The notes beneath the pieces were generated by a model. That model was not told the origin of the DNA. It was given only the letters and a program-made list of their open reading frames with translations, and did not search any database. The position numbers and the translations under genes were made by a program. A stretch of 8,024 nt of DNA from CAWUJK01 sp964586815 (GTDB lineage: Bacteria > Patescibacteriota > Gracilibacteria > BD1-5 > UBA6164). Shown here piece by piece: positions 1 to 7,764 of the stretch. The stretch is from NCBI GenBank assembly GCA_964586815.1, contig CAZPIB010000040.1, positions 1-8,024 on the forward strand, written 5' to 3'. Numbering within the stretch: the first letter of the stretch is position 1; every line of letters begins with the position of its first letter.

Positions 1-7
1 TTTTTTC

Positions 8-36
8 TTGAATTTTTATAAAAAAACTGTAATATT
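8..36 (+). promoter_or_regulatory. Candidate promoter of the hsp20 unit
   Basis: TTGAAT (8-13) and TAATAT (30-35) are separated by 16 nt, and a TG at 28-29 sits close to the -10. The hsp20 start lies about 30 nt further on. The stretch is so AT-rich that chance matches are easy. No CIRCE-type heat-shock operator is visible in the 66 nt before the gene. No Shine-Dalgarno precedes the ATG at 67. Confidence 0.3.
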
Positions 37-66
37 AAAAATATTATTTTAGTAAAAAAAATATTT

Positions 67-504
67 ATGAAAATATTTGGAGCTGGGAATGATAAAGATG
101 AAAGTTTTAATAATGATTATTTTAATGAAATAGAAATTTCTAAAAAAAATGATATTATAGAAGACTCAGGTCAAGTTGCCCTTGATATAATAGAAAATCC
201 TGAAGAAATCATTATTATTTCACCAATTGCTTGAGTAGATTTGGATAATATTGATATTTCACTTAAAGAAGATGTGTTAATAATATCTTGAAATAGAAAA
301 AAACCTTTAGAATTGTATTTAAATTGAAGTATTTTGAGAGTTTCTGAAACTTTTTGGGGTAGTTTTTCAAGAAATATAATTTTACCAGAAAATCTAGACT
401 TAGATTCTATAAAAGCTATTTTGGAAAAAAATATTTTAATAATTAAAATTCCAAAATTAAAATTTAAAGGACAATCAATAAATATAGAAAAAATAGATAA
501 TTAA
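67..504 (+). CDS. Small heat shock protein, Hsp20/alpha-crystallin family
   Basis: The 145-residue product resembles ATP-independent holdase chaperones that bind unfolding proteins in the cytoplasm. The first 35 or so residues are acidic and poorly conserved. The alpha-crystallin domain follows at about 37-132, with the strand GVDLDNIDISLKED (56-69), the segment FWGSFSRNIILPE (97-109) and the closing KNILIIKIPK (121-130). A C-terminal I-N-I at 138-140 could be the I-x-I motif used in oligomer assembly. The usual family signature A-x-x-x-n-G-v-L appears as AILEKNIL (117-124), with Asn in place of the normally conserved Gly. Three glycines (56, 75, 87) are encoded by UGA. UGG encodes Trp97, right next to a GGT glycine. 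The ATG at 67 is the first in frame, and the stop is TAA. It is followed 9 nt later by the YtxH-like gene. Family assignment is firm; the substrate is unknown. Confidence 0.86.
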
Positions 505-513
505 CCATAACAA

Positions 514-750
514 ATGTTTTTAAAAAAAAAGAAAAAAGAAACTACTATAAAAATAGACAAGCTTGTTACTTGATTTATAATAGGATGAGCTGTGGCTTGA
601 CTAATAGGTTTAAGTAAGACAAAAAAATGAAAAGAAATTACTAGAAAGGTAACTAGAAACTCAAAAAGCATTTTTTGAAAAACTAAAGCAAATTTATGAA
701 AAATAATGATAAAAATAATTAAATTTACTAAAAATGATAAAAATGATTAA
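514..750 (+). CDS. YtxH-like small membrane protein with glycine zipper
   Basis: The 78-residue protein starts with a lysine-rich head (KKKKK, 4-8), which suggests the N-terminus stays in the cytoplasm. One hydrophobic helix spans about 17-33. Small residues fall at 20, 24, 28 and 32 (G, G, A, G), a glycine-zipper spacing. A basic tail follows, starting SKTKKGKEITRKV. This layout matches YtxH-like proteins, which have a short Gly/Ala-rich membrane helix and then a charged, often helical tail; some are linked to stress responses, but no general activity is known. Six glycines are UGA codons, including G20, G25 and G29 in the helix, so a standard-code reading would stop at codon 20. It lies 9 nt after hsp20 and overlaps the next gene by 8 nt, so the three are probably cotranscribed. 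No Shine-Dalgarno is visible. The YtxH assignment rests on pattern, not on a search. Confidence 0.66.
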
Positions 751-1360
751 AAATATTACTATACTTCTTATTTTTTTTATATGAATTTTTATTTTTTCAA
801 ATTCTTACTGATTAAAAAATACATCTTGACTAGAGGATAATATTTTTCAAGAAGCTATAAATAAAAATTTTAAACCAATTGATAAAAGAGCAGAAACTTT
901 TTTAATAAACTTAAATAAAAATAAAAATTTTTGTTTTTGACCAGAGAAGCAAATGAATTTTATTGAGTGTGTTAATTATATAGAAAAAATTTTTTCTATA
1001 TATTCATATGAATTTGTTTTATGAGAAAATGGATATGCTAAAGCTTGTGAAAATTCTTTGCTTGAAGTTATAAAAAAGCAAAAAAATAATGCTATTTCAG
1101 CTATATCCTCTAAAACTATTTTAGACAAAAGTTCAGAATCTAATTCTTGCAGTGCATTATATAAATTTAAATTACAAATATATAAATCAGTAGCCTTTGA
1201 TATTTTGAAAAAAAACAAATATACTATTCTTAGGGATCAGCATAAAAAATATATACAAGAAAATAGAACTAGATATAGTAAATTATTGAATTTAATAAGA
1301 ATTAATATTTGATATATTGAAAAAATATGGAAAGCATGGCCTAGTAAAACAAAAAACTAA
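743..1360 (+). CDS. Secreted protein of unknown function, four cysteines
   Basis: I do not recognise the family. The 205-residue product begins with a typical Sec signal peptide: Lys3, a hydrophobic core at about 5-18 and a possible cleavage site after S19-N20-S21. The mature part is rich in Lys, Asn and Ile. It has exactly four cysteines (64, 76, 102, 136), all outside the cytoplasm if the protein is exported, so two disulfides are possible. The region from about 100 to 200 looks mostly helical. There is no second membrane segment and no lipobox. Six glycines are UGA (including 14 and 23, inside the signal peptide), and two tryptophans near the C-terminus are UGG. The start overlaps the YtxH-like gene by 8 nt in another frame, which suggests translational coupling. 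The TAA stop lies inside the terminator hairpin at 1351-1385. A role in the envelope, alongside the YtxH-like protein, is inference. Confidence 0.78.
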
Positions 1361-1385
1361 TAAGATATTATCTTATTAGTTTTTT
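1351..1385. terminator. Bidirectional intrinsic terminator shared by convergent genes
   Basis: A perfect 15-bp stem (1351-1365 with 1371-1385) closes a 5-nt loop. It begins with six A and ends with six T, so it can act as hairpin plus U-tract on either strand. It covers the TAA of the plus-strand gene (1358-1360) and the tandem TAA TAA of the minus-strand gene (1376-1378, 1373-1375). The two coding regions are only 15 nt apart, and the hairpin occupies all of that space. Confidence 0.88.
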
Positions 1386-3016
1386 ATATTAAATTCAATA
1401 CTATTAAAATTTTTTGAAACATTTTCTATAAAAAAAGGTCTTATTGTAATTTCCGCATTACTAATTGAGTTTTCATTTATAAGTTTTTTTTCAGCTTCTC
1501 ACTTTGTAAGTCAACTAATACTTTGTTTAAGTCTTCTTATGTAATTATCATTTTTATTTAAAAAATTAAATGCTATATTATATTCAATCTCTACTGTAGC
1601 TCTCAATTCAAAAGGATTATTTCTTCTATATAAAATTCATTTTTTTGAATTAATATTTATTTTATTATCTATATATAATAATTTTTCTCTACCTTTTAAT
1701 ATATTATTTTCAATTCATCTTCTCATCCTTGAAATAATAGAATGTAGATTAAAAATATATGTTTTAATTTCTATATTTCAAGATATTATAAAATATTTTA
1801 TTTTATCTCATTTCTTTAAATTAGGTGTTTTTATATCTAAATTTGAAAATTTATAAATATCATCTATATGTAAAATTTGATATTGAGAATTATTTATTTT
1901 GTTTATATCCTTTACATGATTTTGAATTTTTGTAATTGCTTCTTTTTTTAATTTTTCTCTAAATATTTTTTTTGCATTTTTTAAATCACTTTCTGATAAT
2001 ATATTTTCAAAATTATCTTTTCATCAAGTCATTTTTCAATCTATTTTTGCATAAATATTCTCCTTATCTTCTGCTTCTAATCATGGTAAAATTAAAAGTA
2101 TATTTTCTACTTTAGTATTTCATCTTTTTCAAATAATTTGTCAATTTACATCTCTTAAACTAGCTATTACTTTTGTTTCAAACTTTCAAGGAATAATTGT
2201 TCAAGCTTTATTTAAAGTTGCAGCTGGGATAGTTATCCAGTTTTTTGTTTCATAAATAATTCAATCTTTTGATAAAAGTCTAGTTTTATTTCTTAGTTTA
2301 ACTTCAGTATTATATTTATTTATAAATATAACTTTTCATGATGCTCTGTATTTTTCTTTTTGAGCAACTCAAGTAGTAAAAATTTTATTACTAAGACTTA
2401 TTGTTTTATTAATTTCTTCTAATTTAATTATATTTGTATTTAAATTATTTCCAACAATATTTTCTTTAAAAGTAAAATTTTGAACTCTAGTTTTAACTTG
2501 TACATCAGGAGATATTTTTACATAGGTTTTATTTAAGGCAAATAAAAACACATATGAAAAAATAGAAATAGTTATTAAAAGAATGGAAATAAATACAAGT
2601 AAGTTTGATTTTTGCTTATAATATTTTAGAAATTTTTTTCTAGGATCTATATGGTTTTTCTTTTTAAGTAAAAAATTAAGTAAACTATTTAATATTTTTT
2701 TTATTTCATAAATGAAATATTCAAAAAAACTATAATTATATTTTAATATATCTTTATTTTCAATAAAATCAGCATTTTTTATTAAATTATATTTAATTCA
2801 TATTTGTTTTCATATTTTTTTTGATAAAATATCTGTTGTAGTAATTACAATTGTATTATCAGAAAAAAAATCTTTAATGCTTTTTAATGCTATTTTATTA
2901 TATAATATATAATGTCCGAAAGGAAATTTTAAAATTATTTTTTTATTTTTTTTATCTCTTGATTCAATTTTATTAATTATATCAAAAGTATTATCATTTT
3001 TATGTATTTTTATCAT
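1376..3016 (-). CDS. Baseplate J-like single-pass membrane protein, CPR type
   Basis: The 546-residue product has three parts. Residues 1-75 form a small alpha/beta domain (NTFDIINKIES, then KKIILKFPFGHYILYNK, then NTIVITTTDILSKKIGKQIGI). A basic linker leads to one membrane helix at about 137-160, after KKFLKYYKQK. The rest is probably extracytoplasmic: a beta-rich domain at about 225-332 (SGKVIFINKYNTEVKLRNKT, TRLLSKDGIIYETKNWITIP, VENILLILPGL, KMTGG at 328-332) and a helix-rich region to the end. This order is familiar from CPR proteins usually annotated 'baseplate J-like'. In phages that fold joins tail baseplate parts, but no other phage or contractile-injection gene is present, so the name describes a fold, not a proven job. 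About 20 glycines are UGA. The ATG at 3016 is preceded by AAGG with 4-nt spacing. Two TAA codons end the gene inside the shared terminator. Confidence 0.72.
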
Positions 3017-3065
3017 TTACCTTAAAATAATCAAAATCTAAATTTACATTTTAATTATATAGACA

Positions 3066-3103
3066 AAAAATAAATACCAAAAAGTTTTTTGATATTTATT
3101 TTT
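3066..3103. terminator. Terminator-like hairpin in a divergent intergenic region
   Basis: An 11-bp stem (3066-3076 with 3093-3103) continues after one C-A mismatch into a further C-G plus A-T stem around a loop near 3083-3086. On the minus strand the structure ends in a run of T. Placed upstream of both genes, it cannot be an ordinary 3' terminator for either. It could be an attenuator in the leader of the leftward gene, if that transcript starts near 3140, or a chance AT-rich foldback. Confidence 0.4.
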
Positions 3104-3134
3104 AATAAAATACTTTATATAAAAATATTTTTAT

Positions 3135-3152
3135 ATATAATATATATTATAT
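3135..3152. repeat. 18-bp perfect palindrome with TATAAT on both strands
   Basis: Positions 3135-3152 read the same on both strands and contain only A and T. The palindrome contains TATAAT on the plus strand (3136-3141) and its mirror on the minus strand (3146-3151). It starts 19 nt before the ruvB ATG. It could be a paired -10 element, an operator or a low-complexity accident. Confidence 0.5.
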
Positions 3153-3170
3153 TAAGATTAAGATAAATAA

Positions 3171-4187
3171 ATGATAGAATCATCAAAAAAACAAGACTCA
3201 TCTAGAGTTGTAACACCAACTGAAAAAAAAGAAGACAAAATTGAAAATTTTTCTAATATTCTTAGGCCTTTGAAGTTGGAGGATTATATTGGACAAGAGC
3301 TTATAAAAAAACATTTATCTGTTTCTATTGCTTCAAGTAAGATTAGGTGAGAAAGCCTTGATCACATTCTATTTTATGGACCTCCTGGGCTTTGAAAAAC
3401 AACTATTTCAAATATTATAGCAACTGAAATGTGAGTTTGACTAAAATCAACAAGTGGACCAGCAATTGAAAAACAATCTGATTTAGTAAGTATTTTATCA
3501 AATCTAGAACAAGGAGATATTTTATTTATTGATGAAATTCATAGACTCAGGCCACAAATTGAGGAAATTTTGTATACTGCAATGGAGGATTTTGTTATTG
3601 ATATCATGGTTGGATCTGGAACTTGAGCTCAGTCAGTAAAAATGCCATTAAAACAATTTAGTTTAGTATGAGCAACTACAAGACTATCTTCTCTTTCTAG
3701 TCCTCTTAGAGATAGATTTTGAAATGTTTTAAAACTAGATTTTTATGATGAAAATGATTTAGCTTTGATAATTAAAAATAATGCTAAAAAATTAGAATTA
3801 AATATTTGAGAAAAAACTCTTGAAATAATTGCAAAAAAATCAAGATGAACTCCTAGAATATCAAATAGATTATTAAAAATAGTTAGAGATTATTCTACTA
3901 TTTGAAAAAATATCACAAAAACAGAAGTTTTAGAAGAAGTTTTCTTTGATATCTGAATTGATAAATTATGACTTGATTACTTAGATAGAAAATATTTAGA
4001 AACTCTACACTTCAAATTTGGTTGAAAAGCTGTTTGATTAAATACACTTTCAAGTGCAATTGGGGAAGAGGAAGCAACTTTAGAAGATGTAGTAGAGCCA
4101 TATTTACTTCAAATTTGATTTATAGAAAGAACTCCAAGAGGTAGAATTGTTACTCTTATTTGAATTAATCATTTAATAAAAAAATAA
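3171..4187 (+). CDS. ruvB: Holliday junction branch migration ATPase RuvB
   Basis: RuvB is the AAA+ hexameric motor that, with RuvA, drives branch migration of Holliday junctions during recombinational repair. The 338-residue length is normal. After a charged N-terminal tail comes RPLKLEDYIGQ, then Walker A GPPGLGKT (70-77, Lys76), the TSGPAIEK segment, Walker B with DEIH (121-124), GATTR (167-171), the arginine-finger region SPLRDRFG ending at Gly184, and the sensor 2 motif GTPR (226-229). The C-terminal winged helix follows, ending near RTPRGRIVT. Sixteen of 26 glycines are UGA, including Gly75 in Walker A and those of GATTR, RFG and GTPR, which fixes UGA as glycine. The gene contains no UGG. 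The ATG at 3171 has no clear Shine-Dalgarno. The stop is TAA. ruvA and ruvC are not in the window. A FemX-like gene follows after 3 nt. Confidence 0.97.
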
Positions 4188-4190
4188 AAA

Positions 4191-5123
4191 ATGTCTATTT
4201 GGCAAACAAAAAAATGGCAACAAATGCTTAAAAAATCTGGACAAGTTTCAGAATTTTTTGAGATTAATAATATTTTTATAGAAAAAAGAAGTATTTGACT
4301 TTGAGAATATGGATTATTTATTTTATGATTAGATAAAAATCTCTTAAATAAAAAAATTATAAATAAACTCTTAGAGTTATCAAAAAAAGAAAATGTACTA
4401 TTTATGCAAATTGAAATAATAGATTATAGTAATATTGAAACATTAGGTAGTTTTAAATCTCTTATAAATACAAGAAAAGAACATAGATGATTTAATAAGT
4501 GATATTACAAAAAATTTATAACTCCATATACAGCAATAATAAACTTAGAAAAAACTGAAGATGAAATTTTATCAAATATGAAGCCAAAATGAAGATATAA
4601 TATAAAACTTGCAATTAGAAAATTAGTAGAAGTAAAAATAGTTGAAAAAAATAAAAAAAATACAAAAGATTTTTATGATTTAATGCTCGAAACAACTTCA
4701 AGAGATAATTTTTCTTGAAATAGTTTAAGATATTATGAAATTTTTTTAAAAAACTTAGAAAATTCAAAGCTTATTTTAGCAAAAAAAGATTGAGTAGTTA
4801 TTGCTTGAGCAATATTTATTTTTGATAAAGAGGTTAGTATTTACTATTATTGAGCTAGTAGTTCTAAAAAAGAATACAGAAATCTTATGGCCCCATATTT
4901 AATTCAATGGGAAGCTATTAAATATGCAAAATCTATTAATTCGAAAATATTTGATTTTCTTTGAGTAGCTAAACCAAATAAAAAAAATGATCCCCTTTTA
5001 TGAGTTACAGAATTTAAGAAAAAATTTACAAAAGATATTATAAAAGTAAGTGAAAGTTATATTTTTATAAATAAGACAATATTATTTTATATAATAAAAT
5101 TTTTAAAAAAACTTAAAAAATAA
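4191..5123 (+). CDS. FemAB/FemX-family peptidoglycan aminoacyltransferase
   Basis: The 310-residue product resembles the Fem family (GNAT-like fold). These enzymes transfer amino acids, commonly glycine, alanine or serine, from aminoacyl-tRNA to the side-chain amine of the lipid II stem peptide and so build the interpeptide bridge at the inner face of the membrane. Diagnostic segments are the N-terminal WQTKKWQQML, MKPKGRYNIKLAIRK (130-144), the acetyltransferase-like GVVIAGAIFIF, IYYYGASS with Gly221, LMAPYLIQWEAIKYAK, and FDFLGVA with Gly258 followed by GVTEFKKKF. The length is slightly short, and no clear tRNA-binding coiled-coil insertion like that of S. aureus FemA is seen, so it is closer to FemX/single-residue types. 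Twelve glycines are UGA. The ATG at 4191 lies 3 nt after the ruvB stop with no Shine-Dalgarno, so translation is probably coupled to ruvB. The amino acid used cannot be read from sequence. Confidence 0.85.
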
Positions 5124-5148
5124 TTTTATTTATTCTTTAAGTTTTTTT
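5105..5148. terminator. Second bidirectional terminator, shared by femX-like and virD4-like genes
   Basis: A 13-bp perfect stem (5105-5117 with 5136-5148) has seven A at one end and seven T at the other, around an 18-nt loop. It overlaps the last codons of both convergent genes: the plus-strand TAA at 5121-5123 and the minus-strand TAA at 5130-5132. Only 6 nt separate the two coding regions. Both C-termini therefore read Lys-Lys-Leu-Lys from the stem. Confidence 0.82.
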
Positions 5149-7667
5149 ATTTTTTTATTTTCTATCATTTCTAAATGTTTCTTTTGTTTATCTGATTTTT
5201 TATTTTCCTTATAAATCTCTTTTTTCTTTTCCCGCTGAGCTTCTATTTTATCTATATCTTCCATAGATTTATTTATCTTATCCACTACTATTTGTCTTGG
5301 TTTAGAATACTTTTCTCTACTCACTTGTAGTATCTTTTTATATCTAGTGTCAAATACTTCTGAATTTTTTGAATGTGGTGGAAATGTATTAGCAGAAAAT
5401 ATAGGGGAAGGCATACCATCAATAAGCTGCTTTAAATATATCTTATATTTAGATAAATTTGTTAAATCATCTTCTGAAACACTAGCAGCTCATAAAACAT
5501 CTTTTAAAATTGTAGCATCATGATATCAAACTTGAAAAGATATAATACTTCAAACATTACCAAAAACAGCTCATTTTACAGATTCTTGCATTTGATCAAT
5601 ATATTGATTTGCCATTACTAGATTAAGTTTATATTTTCTAGCCTCACTCAAAATAGTTGCAAAAGAATCAGTTGCAAAATTTTGAAACTCATCTACATAC
5701 AAATAAAAATCAACTCTTTTTTCCTCAGGAATATCAGCTCTACTCATAGCATCCATTTGAAATTTTGTAACCATCATTGCTCAAAGAAGAGCTGAAGCAT
5801 CTTCTCATATCTTTCATTTACTTAAATTTATAATAACAATTTTTTTATTATCCATTGCCCATCTTACATTGAAAGTGTTTTTACTTTGACCTAAAATATT
5901 CCTAAGAATACTACTAGATAAAAATTGTCCTACTTTATTCAAAATAGGTCAAGAAGCTTCTACTTTTTGATTTGGAGCCATTTTTGCAAATTCATGAGTC
6001 CAGAATTTTTTTACTATTGGATCTGTTATTTTATTTACAACTTTATTTCTAAAAACATCTGAAGTCAACATCAAAGGGATTGAAATAAGTGTTGTATTTG
6101 GATATTCTAGTAAAGCTAAAATAGTATTTCTTAAAATATGTTCTAATCTAGGCCCCCAAGAATCACCAAAAATTTTCTTAAAAATACCAACTAATCCAGA
6201 AGATACAAGTGGTCTATGTTCTGCTTTAACATCTTCAAGCATATTAAATGCTATTGGCCACTTAGTATCAGAAGGATCAAAAATAATTGTAGAGTTTGTT
6301 CTAGATTTTGGAATATGTCCAATAACTGCTTCAGCTAAATCTCCATGAGGATCAATAACAGCTACTCATCTACCTTTTTTAATATCATCTATAATCATAT
6401 TTTCTAGAAGTACAGATTTTCACATACCTGTTTTTCAGATAATATAAATATGTCTTCTTCTATCATTTGGTCAAATACCAAAACTCATATCTGTTCCTCT
6501 AAAATTTGTTTTTCAAACTGGTGTTAAATCAGTTTTAGGTGTTATATTATCAGTTAAATCTGGATCAATAATTGGCAAAGTTGAAGGTGGTTCAAAAGCT
6601 CTAGCACTAACCCAATTTATTCAAGGAGTTTTTACATAAGTTGTTGGGAAATGCACAAGTCCAGAAATCTCTCAAGTATTTAAAATAAAGCTATTTTTTC
6701 AAATATTTCTATTTTTTATATCAGAAATAATTTCAGGATTATTTGTTATACTTTTTAATTTAAATTTATTTTGCCCAGGACCTGAAAAAATTCAAAGAGT
6801 AGAAAATACTTCTTTTATAGTTGATTTAGAATCAATCCTATCTACACTTGCTGAGATAATATTTATACTTACTTCAAATCATGGTTTTTTTATTTTTTCT
6901 AAAAAATTTTTAGGAATTTTTACTCAATTTTTTATTCAAGATTCTTCTAAAATTTCTTTTTCTTCTTTTATTTGTTCTCCAAATTCTTTATTTTCATAAT
7001 TTATTTTTTCTTCGGAATTTTTTGGTATAATAAAAGAAAATAAAAATTTAATAAATTTAAGTGGGTAAATTATAAAAATATACAATAAAACTCTTAAAAA
7101 TATTTTTTTATCTTCCAAAAATATTTCTTTAACAAATTCTGGATAGTTTGAAGCTAAAATTTCAGCTTTTTTTCAAATATTTTTTTTCCATTTACTATCT
7201 TTAACTGGCTTAAAGTTAATCTGAAAAGTATTTATTGAATATTTTGAAGATGTATTTAATGCAGAAGTTATAGAAGAATATGGATCTACCATATCTTTAC
7301 TACCTTCCTCTTGAAGTTCTGTAAAACTTTTTATTGGATATAAAAAATGTTTTGAATTTATTACTTCTCAAATAATGATTTTATTATTTGGAATTTTTTC
7401 AAGATAATCTCCAACCTCAATTATTTCTATATCATTAAAATGTGCATAAATCTGATTTTTTAAGAAATTTGTATATTTTTTTGGAGATATAATAAAAAAC
7501 CTAATTCTTGAAGAAATTTTAGTAATTTCAAAAGAAAAACTAGAGTCATCATGTTTTTCATTAAAATCTTCAAATACATTATGTATTACAATTAAAATAT
7601 GCTCAAAAACTCAAGGTCATTTTAGATTATTTTTATCTACAAGAATTTCAAAAATTTGTTTATTCAT
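5130..7667 (-). CDS. VirD4/TraG-like coupling ATPase (type IV secretion/DNA transfer family), CPR type
   Basis: The 845-residue product looks like a membrane-bound AAA+/RecA-like DNA-translocating ATPase of the VirD4/TraG/HerA group. The N-terminal 180 residues are a poorly known domain. A membrane segment lies at about 189-214, followed by an acidic Lys/Glu linker. The ATPase core has DDRRRHIYII then Walker A GKTGMGKS (411-418, Lys417), a VAVIDPHGD segment, SWGPRLEHILRNT, GPILNKVGQFLSSS, LSKGKIGEDASALLGAM, and Walker B YLYVDEFQNFA with Asp659-Glu660. The last 60 residues are a charged Lys/Glu tail, likely coiled coil. Two Walker A glycines (411 and 416) are among 24 UGA codons; UGG still gives Trp, as in SWGPR. 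The ATG at 7667 is chosen because GGAGGG lies just upstream, the best ribosome site in the window. No relaxase, VirB4 or pilus gene is present, so conjugation is not proven. Confidence 0.9.
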
Positions 7668-7673
7668 TTTTTA

Positions 7674-7680
7674 TCCCTCC
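7674..7680 (-). promoter_or_regulatory. Strong Shine-Dalgarno of the VirD4-like gene
   Basis: On the minus strand GGAGGG is followed by about 7 nt of A/T and then ATG at 7667. This supports that start codon. It is the only canonical Shine-Dalgarno in the window; the plus-strand genes have A-rich leaders without one. Confidence 0.8.
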
Positions 7681-7687
7681 TTTAATA

Positions 7688-7702
7688 TTCCTTATTTAGG
7701 AA
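7688..7702 (-). promoter_or_regulatory. Small hairpin in the leader of the VirD4-like gene
   Basis: TTCCT and AGGAA (7688-7692, 7698-7702) form a 5-bp inverted repeat with a 5-nt loop, about 8 nt upstream of the Shine-Dalgarno region. The CCU of this element could also pair with the Shine-Dalgarno, which would hide it. The structure is weak and a regulatory role is only a possibility. Confidence 0.25.
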
Positions 7703-7728
7703 AAAATATAAATTTATTTATTAAATCT

Positions 7729-7756
7729 AATATAACATAAATAGTAAAAAAAACAA
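7729..7756 (-). promoter_or_regulatory. Candidate promoter of the VirD4-like gene
   Basis: On the minus strand TTGTTT (7756 to 7751) is followed after 16 nt by TATATT (7734 to 7729). Transcription would begin near 7722 and leave a leader of about 55 nt containing the small hairpin and the Shine-Dalgarno. The match to a sigma-70 promoter is fair, in strongly AT-biased DNA. Confidence 0.4.
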
Positions 7757-7764
7757 TAAAAAAT

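Larger units (their letters stand above)
3017..3170. promoter_or_regulatory. Divergent promoter region between baseplate J-like gene and ruvB
   Basis: This 154-nt region must start transcription both ways. TATAAT on the plus strand (3136-3141), with a weak TTTATA 16 nt upstream (3114-3119), would suit ruvB. On the minus strand TATAAT occurs at 3146-3151 and again at 3054-3059; either could serve the leftward gene. No good TTGACA-like -35 is present, and chance TATAAT is expected in such AT-rich DNA. The leftward gene has AAGG before its start; ruvB has no clear Shine-Dalgarno. Confidence 0.4.

Noticed and set aside
976..1218. An 80-codon open frame on the minus strand
   Set aside because: It lies wholly inside the secreted-protein gene on the other strand, has no recognisable domain, and is a mirror of its composition.
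1376..3016. Phage tail module implied by the baseplate J-like fold
   Set aside because: No tail, sheath, capsid or other phage gene is present. The membrane anchor and cytoplasmic domain point to a cellular CPR protein.
3171..4187. UGA = tryptophan (Mycoplasma-type code 4)
   Set aside because: It would put Trp in Walker A, GATTR and RFG of RuvB and at conserved glycines of L11. UGG is already used for Trp in several genes of the window.
5130..7667. Conjugative element or integrated plasmid implied by the VirD4-like gene
   Set aside because: No relaxase, oriT-like repeat, VirB gene, integrase or attachment site was seen, and flanking genes are chromosomal (ruvB, rplK).
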